DNA of 64,000 bases, taken from Bacteroides nordii WAL 11050 = JCM 12987 (lineage in GTDB: Bacteria; Bacteroidota; Bacteroidia; Bacteroidales; Bacteroidaceae). Both the position numbers and the translations under genes were made by a program. Location: the NCBI GenBank assembly GCA_000613465.1, contig BAJA01000005.1:124001-188000 (forward strand), read 5' to 3'. Below the pieces are notes generated by a model that was not told the DNA's origin, ran no database searches, and saw only the letters and a program-made list of their open reading frames with translations. This document shows, piece by piece, positions 1 through 10,140 of this stretch. Within the stretch, counting starts at the first letter, position 1. Each line of letters starts with the position of its first letter.

Positions 1-10
1 ATTTTGACAT

Positions 11-1056
11 ATGAAGAAGCTAATATACCTCCTGTTTCTACTTTCTTTTCTCTTTTCTTCCTGTAAATCGAAGAAAAATCTGGTAGTATCTCCGTCCTAT
101 CCTATACTGAATGCAGATTCTCTATATTCTGATACTTCCACTCTGTCCTCTACACTCTTTGCTCCGGATTATTCGACACTAAAGAATCCGGAACGTAGCA
201 AGAAGCGTCAGAAACAGTCTAAACCTGTTGTGGCTCGTCCTTCTGTTCCGGCAGGAACGGCTCCCGGTACATTAATTACGCATTCTGAAGTAAGTGTTTC
301 CTCCGCTTATAAAGGAGTAGACCGAGTGGTAAAGTATGACTTTACCCATCGGGATGTGCCCGAAGCTTTTGATGGTTTCCGCATGGCTTTTATCTCCGAT
401 TTTCATTATAAGAGCCTTTTTAAAGAAAAGGAACTGGCTGTCTCGTTCGCTTGTTGATAGCCGAACAGGCCGATGTACTGCTGATGGGAGGGGACTATCA
501 GGAAGGTTGTGAATATGTACCCGAATTGTTTGCTGCTTTGTCTCAGGTGAAAACTCCGATGGGAACGTATGGTGTGATGGGCAATAATGATTATGAGCGT
601 TGCCATGACGACATTGTTCGTGAAATGCAACGTTATGGTATGCGTATTCTTGAACACCGGGTGGACACATTAAAGCGCGATGGGCAACAGATACTTATTG
701 CCGGTGTGCGCAACCCTTTTGATTTGAAGCAGAATGGTAAATCGCCTACGCTTGATCTTTCTCCTGAAGACTTTGTTATTTTGCTTGTTCATACTCCTGA
801 TTACGTCGAAGATGTTTCCGTTGCAAATACTGATCTTGCTCTTGCCGGACATACTCATGGTGGACAAGTGCGTATCTTTGGTTATGCTCCTATTATCCCT
901 TCTCACTATGGAAGCCGTTTTCTTACGGGATTGAAGTATAATACGGCCAATATACCGATGATTGTTACCAATGGGTTAGGAACTTCTAACAGGAATATAC
1001 GTATCGGTGCTCCGACAGAAGTGGTGGTTATTACGTTGCATCAACAGAAAGAGTAG
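11..1056 (+). CDS. Calcineurin-like metallophosphoesterase lipoprotein (frameshifted)
   Basis: The N-terminus is a lipoprotein signal (hydrophobic run, then SSCKSKK), followed by about 80 Ser/Pro-rich residues and a calcineurin-type phosphoesterase domain. Metal-binding motifs are visible in order: SDFHY (D-x-H), MGGD, GNNDYE and AGHTHGGQ, as in the YkuE/YaeI-like group. These enzymes hydrolyse phosphomonoesters or diesters such as UDP-diacylglucosamine; the substrate here is unknown. The reading frame breaks near base 440. Upstream codons run to a TGA at 455-457, while the conserved continuation LVRLLIAEQADVLLMGGD lies in another frame, so one base is missing (probably GG read as G). Corrected length is about 348 aa. 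The gene converges on nadD. The family is certain; substrate and cell position beyond lipid anchoring are inferred. Confidence 0.85.
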
Positions 1057-1087
1057 TAACATGGATCACACTTCCTTTCGTATCGTA

Positions 1088-1222
1088 TGTTGTAATAGGA
1101 TGTAGAGGAAGTCGTAACCCAACGATGTACGAGATGCACATGTCGTGCAGTACGAGATGTGCATCTCGTACTGTTCGACATGCACATCTGGGGATGTACG
1201 ACATGTGCATGTCGTACAACGT
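1088..1222. repeat. Palindromic word repeat (CAGTACGAGATG / ACATGTGCATGTCGTAC type)
   Basis: This lies between the convergent phosphoesterase and nadD genes. It contains two near-perfect palindromes, 1148-1173 (12 bp arms, 2 nt centre) and 1195-1218 (11 bp arms, 2 nt centre), separated by diverged half-copies of the same words. A related block lies at 21046-21131. It could act as a bidirectional terminator, but no T-tract follows. Overlapping ORFs here merely translate the repeat. Confidence 0.7.
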
Positions 1223-1247
1223 TCCTTACTGAGATGCAGGGGTGTCC

Positions 1248-1820
1248 TTATAATTCGGCACGTAGCAGGCGATAGACAGCCGGATGGAGGAAGTAACGTA
1301 CATCTTTTCCTTCGGTCAGAGCACGACGGATAAATGTGGAGCTTATTTCGAAAGTAGGAGAGTCGACGATACGGACTGTTCCGGGTAATTCGTCTTTGTT
1401 TACGGGATATCCGGGACGTGGATAAATGAGTATTTGGTTTTCTGCAATAATTCGTTCTGGTTCGCGCCAACGGTCGAAGGTCAGCCAGTTATCCGAACCA
1501 ATAATAAGATGAAATTCCCGTTCCGGATAGCTGCTTTTCAGACAGTCCAGCGTGTGGACTGTATACGAGGGGCGGGGAAGATGAAATTCAAAATCAGAAG
1601 CACGGAAATGTGGATAGTCTCCAATGGCAAGCTGTACCAGTCGGAGACGCAATTCGTCGGGCCATAAATCAGCTTGCTCTTTCAATGGATTGTGTGGGCT
1701 TACTACAAACCAGACCTCATCTAACCCGCAGAATTCACAAAGATAATTAGCCAGTGCAAGATGTCCAATGTGTATCGGATTGAAAGAGCCACTGAATATT
1801 CCGGTTTTCAATTTACTCAT
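1248..1820 (-). CDS. nadD: Nicotinate-nucleotide adenylyltransferase
   Basis: A 190 aa nucleotidyltransferase of the NadD family, which converts nicotinate mononucleotide and ATP to deamido-NAD in cytosolic NAD synthesis. The N-terminal [10 protein letters not shown] carries the phosphate-binding (H/T)xGH signature. [10 protein letters not shown] and the later [10 protein letters not shown] segment match the conserved SSTxIR motif that contacts ATP. Length is typical. The start codon overlaps the gmk stop by 4 nt (ATGA), so the gene is translationally coupled in a yicC-gmk-nadD operon. Confidence 0.96.
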   Translation of the reverse strand: MSKLKTGIFSGSFNPIHIGHLALANYLCEFCGLDEVWFVVSPHNPLKEQADLWPDELRLRLVQLAIGDYPHFRASDFEFHLPRPSYTVHTLDCLKSSYPEREFHLIIGSDNWLTFDRWREPERIIAENQILIYPRPGYPVNKDELPGTVRIVDSPTFEISSTFIRRALTEGKDVRYFLHPAVYRLLRAEL

Positions 1821-2383
1821 AATGTCAGAAACTCTCTGATTACTTTCAGCGCTTCCGCTTTGGCTGTTTCCAGATCATCGTTGATAATCACTTTATCAAA
1901 TCTGGGGGCAAAGCTCAATTCATATTCGGCTTTAGCTATACGATGTTCTATGACTTCGGGAGCATCTGTGCCCCGGCCCGTTAGACGACGACGAAGCTCG
2001 TCTACACTGGGTGGTTGGATAAACAAGGATAAGGCCCGTTCTCCGTAGAATTTCTTTATATTACATCCACCTACCACATCTACATCGAACACTACATTTT
2101 GCCCGGCTTCCAATTGCTGTTCCACCTGTGCTTTCAAGGTACCGTAGTAACGATCTTTGTATACTTCTTCATATTCCAGAAATTCATTGTTCGCAATACG
2201 CTGGCGGAATTCATCCGGAGAGAGGAAGAAGTACTCTACTCCATGCTTCTCTTCACCACGTGGCGGACGGCTTGTAGCCGAAATAGAGAATGCAAGGTTT
2301 AAATCTTGCGTTAGCAGATAGTTTATAATTGTAGATTTACCCGAACCCGAAGGAGCGGAAAAAATAATAAGTTTCCCTTTCAT
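1817..2383 (-). CDS. gmk: Guanylate kinase
   Basis: A 188 aa guanylate kinase that phosphorylates GMP to GDP. The P-loop [10 protein letters not shown] is near residue 9, followed by the GMP-binding [17 protein letters not shown] stretch and the lid/arginine region RRLTGRGTD. Length is standard and no domain is missing. It sits between yicC and nadD with the 4 nt overlap to nadD. The 54 nt gap to yicC holds a copy of the 34 bp gene-end hairpin repeat. Confidence 0.97.
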   Translation of the reverse strand: MKGKLIIFSAPSGSGKSTIINYLLTQDLNLAFSISATSRPPRGEEKHGVEYFFLSPDEFRQRIANNEFLEYEEVYKDRYYGTLKAQVEQQLEAGQNVVFDVDVVGGCNIKKFYGERALSLFIQPPSVDELRRRLTGRGTDAPEVIEHRIAKAEYELSFAPRFDKVIINDDLETAKAEALKVIREFLTL

Positions 2384-2405
2384 ACACTATTTGTGTTAGT
2401 AAAAC

Positions 2406-2439
2406 AACGCTTGCCGCACTTCTCCGTGCGGGAAGCACT
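2406..2439 (-). repeat. 34 bp gene-end hairpin repeat, copy 1
   Basis: On the - strand this starts immediately after the yicC stop codon and reads GTGCTTCCCGCACGGAGAAG and onward to GCAAGCGTT. The core can fold as CTTC(C)C / G(G)GAAG around a GCACG loop. Three further copies lie at 21301-21334, 48061-48093 and 49113-49147, all in the orientation of the gene they terminate. Confidence 0.8.
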
Positions 2440-3315
2440 ACATAATGTTGAGTACCTGTTCCTTTATCTGTTCCAGTTCATCTTTCATCTGGACTACAAT
2501 CTTTTGCATCTCTGCATGATTGGATTTACTACCCAATGTGTTGATTTCACGTCCCATCTCCTGAGCAATAAATCCGAGTTTCTTGCCTTGACCGTTACCA
2601 CTTTCCATGGTGCTGATAAAGTATTTCAGATGATTGCTGAGGCGTTGTTTTTCTTCATTGACATCGAGTTTTTCTATGTAATAGATAAGCTCCTGTTCCA
2701 GACGGTTTTTATCATAATCCACGCTTAGAGTTTTTTCGAGGGCGTCTGTAATACGTTCCTTAATTTTCTCGACACGTTCTTTTTCATATGGAGTAATAGA
2801 TTCCAGCAGGTGAGAGATGTTTGCTATCTTTTCGCGAAACTTCTTTTCCAGTGCTGCACCTTCCTGTTTGCGGAAATCAACCAAATGTTTTATAGCTTCT
2901 TCAATAGCGACGTGCACAGTTTCCCATTCTTCTTCAGTCAGTTCTTGTATTTCTGTTTTTGTCATTACGTCCGGCATACGAAGTAGTGTTTGAAACCAGT
3001 CTACAGGAACCGGAATGTTTAGATTGTCTGCAATATCTTTTATTTGTTTATAATATCCTTCTATCAATGCTTGATTGATAGGCGTAGCACTTTCAGCACT
3101 CTCCTTTTTCTCTACCCAAAGGCTGAAATCTACCTTACCGCGTTCCAGCTCCGTGAGATTTCATTACGGATTTCCATCTCTTTTTCACGGTATGCCGGAG
3201 CAATACGAGCAGATAAATCCATTGCTTTACTATTGAGCGATTTAATCTCTACATTTATTTTCTTTTCGGTCAGCTCAGCAGTCGCTTTGCCATATCCCGT
3301 CATAGATTGTATCAT
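2438..3315 (-). CDS. YicC-family endoribonuclease (frameshifted)
   Basis: The start MIQSMTGYGKA is the diagnostic YicC N-terminus (QSMTGYG), and the C-terminal half EINTLGSKSNHAE is the conserved DUF1732 block. YicC proteins are recently recognised as endoribonucleases; the family was earlier called stress-induced. The frame breaks near base 3151. The N-terminal part ends in SWNAVR-stop, while the homologous continuation ELERGKVDFSLWVEKKE is in the next frame; restoring one G (CGG to CGGG) joins them to about 292 aa, the family length. I use the ATG at 3315 rather than one 21 nt upstream because homologues begin at MIxSMTGYG. First gene of the operon with gmk and nadD. Confidence 0.9.
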
Positions 3316-3333
3316 ATAATCAATTGTTTTTTG

Positions 3334-3341
3334 CAAAAGTA
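3334..3341 (-). promoter_or_regulatory. Putative -7 box for the yicC-gmk-nadD operon
   Basis: TACTTTTG on the - strand fits the Bacteroides -7 consensus TAnnTTTG and lies just upstream of the chosen yicC start. I see no good -33 TTTG at the expected distance. Confidence 0.4.
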
Positions 3342-3437
3342 CAGGAATATTTTAAGATTATTGCTTCAAAACCGAAAAAATATGCCGGTATATCCCTCTG
3401 CTATGCCTTTTATTAAGGGGGGATTTTGTTATATATG

Positions 3438-5035
3438 TTATTGAGAAGAACTTTCTTTATAAGCAGTTTCCAGCATATTGTCCAATGAGGAGGTTAGTTC
3501 TTTGCAATTGTCAGTGATAATATCAGAGTACTGAGCCCGTTTTTCGAAACTTAACGAATCATCTGTTATTTGCTTGGTGAAGGTGTTGATATTATCTAAT
3601 GGTGTACGTACTTCCCGGCAAATGGATTTAACGAAGACTGATTTCATACGTTCACTTTCCTGTGCTTTTCGGGTATGTCGGATTAATTCTTGCTGAAGCT
3701 TTTTAGTACGTTGCAGATTAATATAAAAGTAGATACTGAAGAGGATAGAAATGATTACTAATCCCGTAGTACAATAAAACGCAATACTGTGGATATTACT
3801 GCTGATTGCTGCTTTTTCCAGTTTAAGTTCGGATGCTTCGTCGGTCACTTGCATCTCGCCGATCTGTTGCAATAACTCTTTTCGTACCAATGAATCTGTT
3901 ACGTGGATAGCTCGTTCGTACACCAGGCAGGCTTCTTCCTGTCGTTTTAGCTCTCTCAGTAATCTTGCCTTTTTCTGATAATGGGTAGTATAATTCACGT
4001 TGATTGCTTTTCCACTTTCGATAAGGTTTATGACTGAATCACAGAAAGCCAACGCTTGTTCCTTGTTTTCCAGGCTCTCATAATATTGTTGACTGGCCGA
4101 GTAGAAATAGAGTTTGTTACGTAAAAGAGCGTCTCCTTTTCCGTCTCTTACAAATTTACAATATTTAGTATAGTATTCATTTGCTTTTACTTTACCTATA
4201 AGCTTATGACTAAGCATTAATTGCTGATAGCATATCAGATAAGCATTGTCTTTGTAGATATAAGGACGGCGGTTGATAACTTCTTTCTGGGCGAAGTATT
4301 CATCCATTCTTTTCAGATATTCTTCTGAGATTCTGATTAATTTATCACTGTCTCCGGTGTTTTTATACGAAAAGCTTAGCATGACGTAAATATTGGCTGT
4401 GAAGTTCTTACGGGCAGGGAGTGGAAATTCATCTACCAGCCTCCAGGCTTCTTCCCAATATGGTAATGCTTCGCTAAAGTCAGAGCTCTCTGTCAACGAG
4501 ATAAATAAGTAGCGTATTACTCCTGTGAGAAAGAGCCGGGAAGCTTTCTGATATCTGTTCTCAGAAGTTTTTTGTGCATTAATCTCTTCCTGGATGCGAT
4601 CACAAATTTCTGCTCGTTCATCCGTGAAGCCATTTGCAGGATTCGTGCTTTATGTGTCATTTTATAATATTCCGGTATACCATCTTCGGCAGAATTTTTC
4701 ATAAGACTTTCTGCTTGGTTGAGAACCATCAACAGAGAATCTCGTTTTTCCGGATTGTTTATCATACCGATTGTGATTGGTCCCAATGATGCAGATAGAG
4801 CAAATCTATCATTGACCTGCTGTGCTTCTTTATATAATTCGCGTGCAATAGATATTTCATCAGGATCAGAGTCGGACAAGTCTAATATATTAATTAATAG
4901 TGTGATCCGTTGAGGGACATCAATGGTATGTTTCAGTACGTTCTGTAAACTATCTTTCAACGTGTTTTCTGCAGATAAAGCGAACGGTGTACAGAAAAGA
5001 AAAAGTAATAATATGTAATACTTCGTAGTGTTCAT
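3438..5035 (-). CDS. TPR sensor protein with degenerate HisKA, no ATPase domain (frameshifted)
   Basis: A paralogue of the upstream TPR histidine kinase. Order of parts: signal peptide (YYILLLFLFCTPFALSA), a periplasmic alpha-helical TPR-like region, one membrane segment (IAFYCTTGLVIISILFSIYF), then a short cytoplasmic HisKA-like stretch. The H-box reads SICREVRTPLDNI: the phospho-acceptor His is Arg, where the neighbour has SICHEIRTPLNSI. The protein ends about 60 residues later, so there are no N, G1 or G2 boxes. It cannot be a functional kinase by itself. A frameshift near 4630 (one base missing) splits it; the joined frame reads TDERAEICDRIQEEINAQ, matching the paralogue, and gives about 532 aa. 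Its start overlaps the stop of the upstream kinase by 4 nt. A role as modulator or heterodimer partner is inference. Confidence 0.8.
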
Positions 5036-7161
5036 TCTGTTTGGTTGTTTCCCATAGGGATTGTGAAGATGAATTTACTTCCTTTAGACCAGTTCGGATC
5101 TATTTTTATGTTTCCATTCATATGCCGTGCAATAAGACGACATAAGTATAGTCCCAATCCGTTACCAAGAGTAAATGTATTCAGCTTGGTGAAACGCTGG
5201 AATACATATTCGTGTTTGTCTGCCGAAATGCCACAGCCGGTATCTGTTACATTAATAATTATTTTTTTATTTTCTTTGTTACAACTACAAGATAAACAAA
5301 TGCTACCTTCTTGGGTGAACTTATTTGCGTTGTTCAGTAAGGAACGTAATAACAATGAGAGGTATTGTGCGTGGGTGTGGGCTATGCACTCTTTCACAGG
5401 AAGATCAAGTAAGTATTGTATGCCTTCTTTCCCTTCTGTCTCTTGCAGGTATTCCATTTCCGTACGGCAAATAGAGGTAACTTCTATATCCTCCAGAGGA
5501 AGTGCTTCGGTAAGGCTGTCCAGATTGGCTACTTCTATCAGGCTGTCGAGTAGTGAGGTTAGTATTCGTGTATTCTCTTGTATGATGTTTTGATATTCTT
5601 TTTTATCTTCTGTAGGGGTCGATTCGTCAATCAGTATCTCAGAGAAACCGTTTATAGAATTTAAAGGAGTACGTATCTCATGGCAGATAGAGTTAATGAA
5701 AGCAGACTTCATCTGTTCGCTTTCTTGTGCCTTGATACTTTGCCGGAAAATTTCCTTTTGAAGTTTACGCGTCTTTTTAAGGCTTTTATAGTAATACATA
5801 CTGATAGAAACCACTACGATCAAAATACAGATAGTGAAGATAAATTCTACCAGTCGGTTTTGAGCTGTCAGTACCGTTTTTTCTAGTTTGAGTTTATCAA
5901 TATCATTTTTAAGACGTAATGCTTCAACGCGTTCAACGTATTCTTTCTTGATTAAAGAATCAGAAACCTGCATCGCACGGTCATAAGCGATACAGGCGTC
6001 TTCCGGGCGATTGGCACGACGGAAAAGGTAGGCTTTATTTTTGTAGGTTTCCAATATCCGGGTGAATCCGGGGGCATGGTTGGTTTCAATCATGTGGATG
6101 AGTGAGTCACAATTAGCAAGGGCTTCATCCACCCGATGCATATTTCCCAGAAAGAGATAAGCAGTCTCAAAAAGATATATTTTGTTCCGGTCCAAAAACT
6201 CTTCTTGGGCAGACAGCATATGTTGGCGGAAAAGGTTATAAATCTTGTAAGCTTCTTCGTCACTGATATACATAGCACCGCGTATCAGCTGTGTGTAATA
6301 TCTCACGTAGGTATTGTCTTTATAGAGAAAAGGACGTGGATACACTTCCTCTGAAAGTTTATAGTAAGCTTTACATTCATCAATTACTTGCCAGGTGATT
6401 CTTTTTTGGTTTTCGTAATCTTGTTGCTGATTGTAAGCGCCACTCAGAAGAGAATGGATAGAGCCCAAATAATATCTGCGGACATATTCTCCCGGAAAAT
6501 CCTGTGCTGTATTCCAAGCTTCTTCCCAAAGTGGAATTTCAGGTACATAGATTTTAGATTTACCCTGGTCGTTGAGTTCCCACAACTGCATCAATCCTTC
6601 AAGAAACAAACGTTTCACTTTCTGATATTTGTCTTCAGTAGCTTGCCGGGCTTTGAACTCTTTACGTATCTGCCGGAAGAATTCTGTACGTTCCTGCTTG
6701 TCGGTTGTAACACCAATTAATCTATGGTAGATATTCATTTTGAAGAAGGTGGCTGCTCCTTCGGCAGGAGTTCCTTTTTCTATTTCTTCCAGCGTTTTGA
6801 TGTAATAGTTGTGTAAAGAATCTGATTTTTCTTGCTGATTGGCGTACTTAGTGACCATGTGAGTTACTGCCACAAAGATTGCATAAGGATCTTTCGTCTT
6901 TTTACCTTCTTCGAACAATTGCCTCGTGTATTGTGTTTCAATCCCGTTTCCTTCACTTATATCTTTTAGGTTGAGAAGTAAATCGATACGTTTGTGAGGG
7001 TTTGTAGTTTGGTTGAGCAATGATTTCAGACTGTCTTCACGGATTACTTGGGCAGACATTAGAGGGATACCGGGTTTGTTTTCTTGGAAAGATTGTGCCA
7101 GAGAAACATTAGTCCTCAAGCAGCAGAGAAGGATACATATGATGCAGCGAAGATAGCTCAT
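5032..7161 (-). CDS. TPR-containing membrane sensor histidine kinase
   Basis: A 709 aa sensor kinase. It has an N-terminal signal peptide, a periplasmic helical/TPR-like sensor of about 400 residues, a transmembrane segment near residues 429-450, a HisKA domain with phospho-acceptor His in SICHEIRTPLNSINGF (about residue 491), and a complete HATPase_c domain: N box LLRSLLNNANKFT, G1 VTDTGCGIS, G2 GNGLGLYLC. It should autophosphorylate on His and pass phosphate to a response regulator. No receiver or regulator gene adjoins it, so it is an orphan kinase here. It overlaps the truncated paralogue by 4 nt, so the two are made together. The signal sensed is unknown. Confidence 0.9.
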   Translation of the reverse strand: MSYLRCIICILLCCLRTNVSLAQSFQENKPGIPLMSAQVIREDSLKSLLNQTTNPHKRIDLLLNLKDISEGNGIETQYTRQLFEEGKKTKDPYAIFVAVTHMVTKYANQQEKSDSLHNYYIKTLEEIEKGTPAEGAATFFKMNIYHRLIGVTTDKQERTEFFRQIRKEFKARQATEDKYQKVKRLFLEGLMQLWELNDQGKSKIYVPEIPLWEEAWNTAQDFPGEYVRRYYLGSIHSLLSGAYNQQQDYENQKRITWQVIDECKAYYKLSEEVYPRPFLYKDNTYVRYYTQLIRGAMYISDEEAYKIYNLFRQHMLSAQEEFLDRNKIYLFETAYLFLGNMHRVDEALANCDSLIHMIETNHAPGFTRILETYKNKAYLFRRANRPEDACIAYDRAMQVSDSLIKKEYVERVEALRLKNDIDKLKLEKTVLTAQNRLVEFIFTICILIVVVSISMYYYKSLKKTRKLQKEIFRQSIKAQESEQMKSAFINSICHEIRTPLNSINGFSEILIDESTPTEDKKEYQNIIQENTRILTSLLDSLIEVANLDSLTEALPLEDIEVTSICRTEMEYLQETEGKEGIQYLLDLPVKECIAHTHAQYLSLLLRSLLNNANKFTQEGSICLSCSCNKENKKIIINVTDTGCGISADKHEYVFQRFTKLNTFTLGNGLGLYLCRLIARHMNGNIKIDPNWSKGSKFIFTIPMGNNQTE

Positions 7162-7301
7162 GTAATGTTTGTTGTTTATTTACGCCTTTTACTTGTATAA
7201 AACGGCCTGCTAAAGTAAGCAAAAAAAACATTTTAACAATGAATTTTAACTGAAATCTGCTTTAATTCATGCTACTGTGTGGTAATCTGAAAATAATCAG
7301 T

Positions 7302-7309
7302 TAAATTTG
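7302..7309 (+). promoter_or_regulatory. Putative -7 box for tsaB
   Basis: TAAATTTG is an exact match to TAnnTTTG, 25 nt before the chosen tsaB ATG at 7334. An in-frame ATG at 7307 overlaps this box, which argues for the downstream start. Confidence 0.5.
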
Positions 7310-7333
7310 CGTCAGTTTAATAATCTGAAAATT

Positions 7334-8023
7334 ATGTCGTGTATCTTACATATTGAAACCTCTACCGCAGTGTGTTCGGTAGCGGTGAGTGAAGACGGAC
7401 AAACGATTTTTGTGCAGGAAGATATGAAAGGTCCTTCACACGCCGTGTCGTTGGGAGTTTTTGTTGATGAGGCTTTGTCGTTTATCGATAGTCATGCAAT
7501 CCCTTTGGATGCGGTGGCTGTGAGTTGTGGACCAGGGTCATATACCGGACTTCGTATCGGGGTTTCAATGGCTAAAGGGATTTGCTATGGGCGTAATATA
7601 CCGTTGATTGGCATTCCTACACTTGAAGTATTGTGTGTACCGGTATTGTTGTATCATGAGTTGCCGGAAAATGCTCTTCTCTGTCCAATGATTGATGCAC
7701 GCCGTATGGAGGTATATGCAGCTGTTTATGATCGTAGCCTGAATGTGATACGTCCTATTTCTGCGGATATTATCGACGAGGATTCCTATCTTGATATTTT
7801 AGATGAACATCCGGTTTATTTCTTTGGTAATGGTGCAGCCAAATGCAGCGAGAAGATAACACATTCGAATGCGCATTTTATTGACGATATACATCCTTTG
7901 GCTAAAATGATGTTTCCGCTTGCCGAGAAAGCTGTAGCAAAGGAGGATTATAAGGATGTGGCCTATTTTGAGCCTTTTTATTTGAAAGAGTTTGTTGCTT
8001 CCCTTCCTAAAAAGGTGTTGTAA
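7334..8023 (+). CDS. tsaB: tRNA threonylcarbamoyladenosine biosynthesis protein TsaB
   Basis: A 229 aa ASKHA-fold protein of the TsaB family. With TsaD and TsaE it transfers the threonylcarbamoyl group to A37 of ANN-decoding tRNAs. Signatures are the N-terminal ILHIETSTAVCSVAVS, GPSHAV, and SCGPGSYTGLRIGVSMAKG. I choose ATG 7334 (MSCILHIETS) over 7307 because homologues begin a few residues before the first beta strand and a -7 box overlaps the upstream ATG. It is the first gene of a + strand housekeeping run and is divergent from the sensor kinase pair. Confidence 0.94.
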   Translation: MSCILHIETSTAVCSVAVSEDGQTIFVQEDMKGPSHAVSLGVFVDEALSFIDSHAIPLDAVAVSCGPGSYTGLRIGVSMAKGICYGRNIPLIGIPTLEVLCVPVLLYHELPENALLCPMIDARRMEVYAAVYDRSLNVIRPISADIIDEDSYLDILDEHPVYFFGNGAAKCSEKITHSNAHFIDDIHPLAKMMFPLAEKAVAKEDYKDVAYFEPFYLKEFVASLPKKVL

Positions 8024-8071
8024 CAGGTGCTCTGCTCTTATTTTTAACTTTTAATTTTTAATTATTATTTT

Positions 8072-8686
8072 ATGCAGTATAACACCCAACAGAAGAGAAT
8101 GCCCCTTCCCGAATATGGGCGAAGTATCCAGAATATGGTAGATCATGCACTTACTATCCAAGATCCGGCCGAGCGCCAACGTTGTGCAAATACTATCATC
8201 AATATTATGGGAAATATGTTTCCTCATCTAAGAGATGTACCCGATTTCAAACATAAACTGTGGGATCATTTGGCTATTATGGCTAACTTCAAGTTGGATA
8301 TTAAATATCCATACGAGATCATCCACGAGGAGAATTTAGGAACAAAACCGGAACCGATCCCTTATCCAAGTACTAAAATCCGCTATCGTCATTACGGACG
8401 TACGCTTGAGATACTTATCAATAAAGCATGTGAATTTCCGGAAGGAGATGAAAAGAAAAATCTGGTTGCTCTTATTTGTAACCATATGAAGAAAGATTAT
8501 ATGGCTTGGAATAAAGATACGGTAGACGATCGTAAGATTGCTGAGGATTTGGCAGAACTTTCCGGTGGAAAACTACAGATGGATGATGACATTGTTCGTT
8601 TGATGGCAGAACGTTTGGCACAGAACTATCGTCCGAAAATGAATTATACCAATAACCGGAATAATAATCAGAGAAGAAAATATTGA
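8072..8686 (+). CDS. DUF4290 family protein
   Basis: A 204 aa soluble protein recognisable as DUF4290, a family restricted to Bacteroidota and usually next to murA, as here. Conserved stretches include MPLPEYGRSIQ near the start, MFPHLRDVPDFKHKLWDH and PYPSTKIRYRHYGR. The tail is Asn/Arg rich (NNRNNNQRRKY), suggesting nucleic-acid or RNA contact, but no function is established. No signal peptide or membrane segment. Confidence 0.88.
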   Translation: MQYNTQQKRMPLPEYGRSIQNMVDHALTIQDPAERQRCANTIINIMGNMFPHLRDVPDFKHKLWDHLAIMANFKLDIKYPYEIIHEENLGTKPEPIPYPSTKIRYRHYGRTLEILINKACEFPEGDEKKNLVALICNHMKKDYMAWNKDTVDDRKIAEDLAELSGGKLQMDDDIVRLMAERLAQNYRPKMNYTNNRNNNQRRKY

Positions 8687-8689
8687 TTA

Positions 8690-8833
8690 AGTAGTAAGTA
8701 GCTAGTAGTAAGTAGCTAGTAGTAAGTAGATAGAATCCATGTGGCGTGTTGTCTGAACTACCAACTACTAAATTGACTATTAGTTACTTACTACTGAATT
8801 CCAGCTACTAGCTACTAAATTCTAACTACTAAT
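8690..8833. repeat. Inverted repeat of GTAGTAAGTAGCTA units upstream of murA
   Basis: Three tandem 14-mers GTAGTAAGTAGCTA (8691-8704, 8705-8718, and 8719-8732 with one change), then about 35 nt of spacer, then reverse-complement words ending GCTACTAAATTCTAACTACT just before the murA start at 8837. The right end also occurs before the CCA-enzyme gene (50831-50854). It forms a long hairpin in the DUF4290-murA gap. Confidence 0.8.
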
Positions 8834-8836
8834 CAT

Positions 8837-10140
8837 ATGGCTTCATTTGTAATCGAAGGAGGGCACAAACTGTGTGGGGAGATTCATCCGCAGGGTGCTA
8901 AAAACGAAGTGTTGCAGATTATCTGCGCTACATTGCTTACTGCTGAGGAAGTAATAGTAAATAACATTCCCGATATTCTGGACGTCAATAATCTTATTCA
9001 GTTGATGAGAGATATGGGGGTGACAGTTGCAAAGCAAGGTGTTGATACTTATAGTTTCAAAGCAGAGAGTGTAGATCTGGCCTATTTGGAGAGTGATGAA
9101 TTTCTGAAGAAATGTTCCAGTTTGCGGGGATCTGTGATGCTGATAGGCCCTATGGTAGCTCGTTTTGGCAAAGCAATGATTTCCAAACCTGGTGGTGATA
9201 AGATTGGCCGTCGTCGTTTGGATACCCACTTTATTGGTATTCAGAGTTTGGGAGCCGATTTTAGATACAACGACGAACGCGGTGTTTATGAGATTACTGC
9301 AGATAAATTGCATGGTACTTACATGTTGTTGGATGAAGCTTCCGTAACCGGAACTGCCAATATTGTAATGGCTGCTGTTCTGGCGAAAGGAACAACAACA
9401 ATTTACAACGCTGCTTGTGAGCCTTATCTACAGCAGCTCTGCAAGATGCTCAATCGGATGGGAGCCAAGATCAGTGGTATTGCATCTAATCTTCTGACTA
9501 TTGAAGGGGTGGAAGAGTTACATGGGACACAGCATACCGTATTGCCTGATATGATTGAGGTAGGTAGTTTTATCGGTATGGCGGCTATGACAAAGAGTGA
9601 AATCACTATAAAGAACGTTTCTTACGAAAACCTGGGTATTATTCCTGAAAGTTTTCGTCGTCTTGGTATTAAACTGGAACAGCGTGGAGATGATATTTAT
9701 GTCCCTGCACAGGAAAACTTCCAGATAGAATCATTTATTGACGGTTCTATTATGACTATTGCCGATGCACCCTGGCCGGGACTTACTCCCGACTTGCTTA
9801 GTGTGCTGCTTGTAGTAGCCACACAAGCCAAAGGAAGTGTGCTGATACATCAGAAGATGTTTGAAAGCCGTCTGTTCTTTGTAGATAAACTGATAGATAT
9901 GGGAGCACAGATAATACTTTGTGACCCGCACCGTGCTGTTGTAATCGGACACAATCATGGTTTCAAATTGCGTGGTGGTAATATGACTTCACCCGATATT
10001 CGTGCCGGTATTGCTTTGCTGATTGCTGCTATGAGTGCCGAAGGATCAGTCGTATTCATAATATAGAGCAGATAGATCGTGGTTACCAGAATATTGAAGG
10101 CCGGTTGAATGCTATTGGCGCGCGAATTACACGAATATGA
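8837..10140 (+). CDS. murA: UDP-N-acetylglucosamine 1-carboxyvinyltransferase (frameshifted near the C-terminus)
   Basis: MurA transfers enolpyruvate from PEP to UDP-GlcNAc, the first committed step of peptidoglycan synthesis in the cytosol. Visible signatures are [21 protein letters not shown] (family GAKN), [20 protein letters not shown], and [13 protein letters not shown]. The catalytic loop reads around [19 protein letters not shown]. The frame breaks near base 10047: it runs into TAG at 10064-10066, but the conserved tail [20 protein letters not shown] follows in another frame to TGA at 10138-10140. One missing base explains this; corrected length is about 434 aa. The corrected stop overlaps the rimM ATG as ATGA. 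Because murA is essential here (no second copy is visible in the window), a sequencing error is more likely than a mutation. Confidence 0.95.

Noticed and set aside
3438..5035. Calling the truncated kinase a simple pseudogene
   Set aside because: Beyond the one frameshift the frame is open, membrane and sensor parts are kept, and the gene is coupled to its active sister; degeneration is limited to the kinase part.
8691..8832. Tandem repeats considered as a CRISPR array
   Set aside because: No uniform 24-37 bp repeats separated by unique spacers and no cas genes anywhere in the window.
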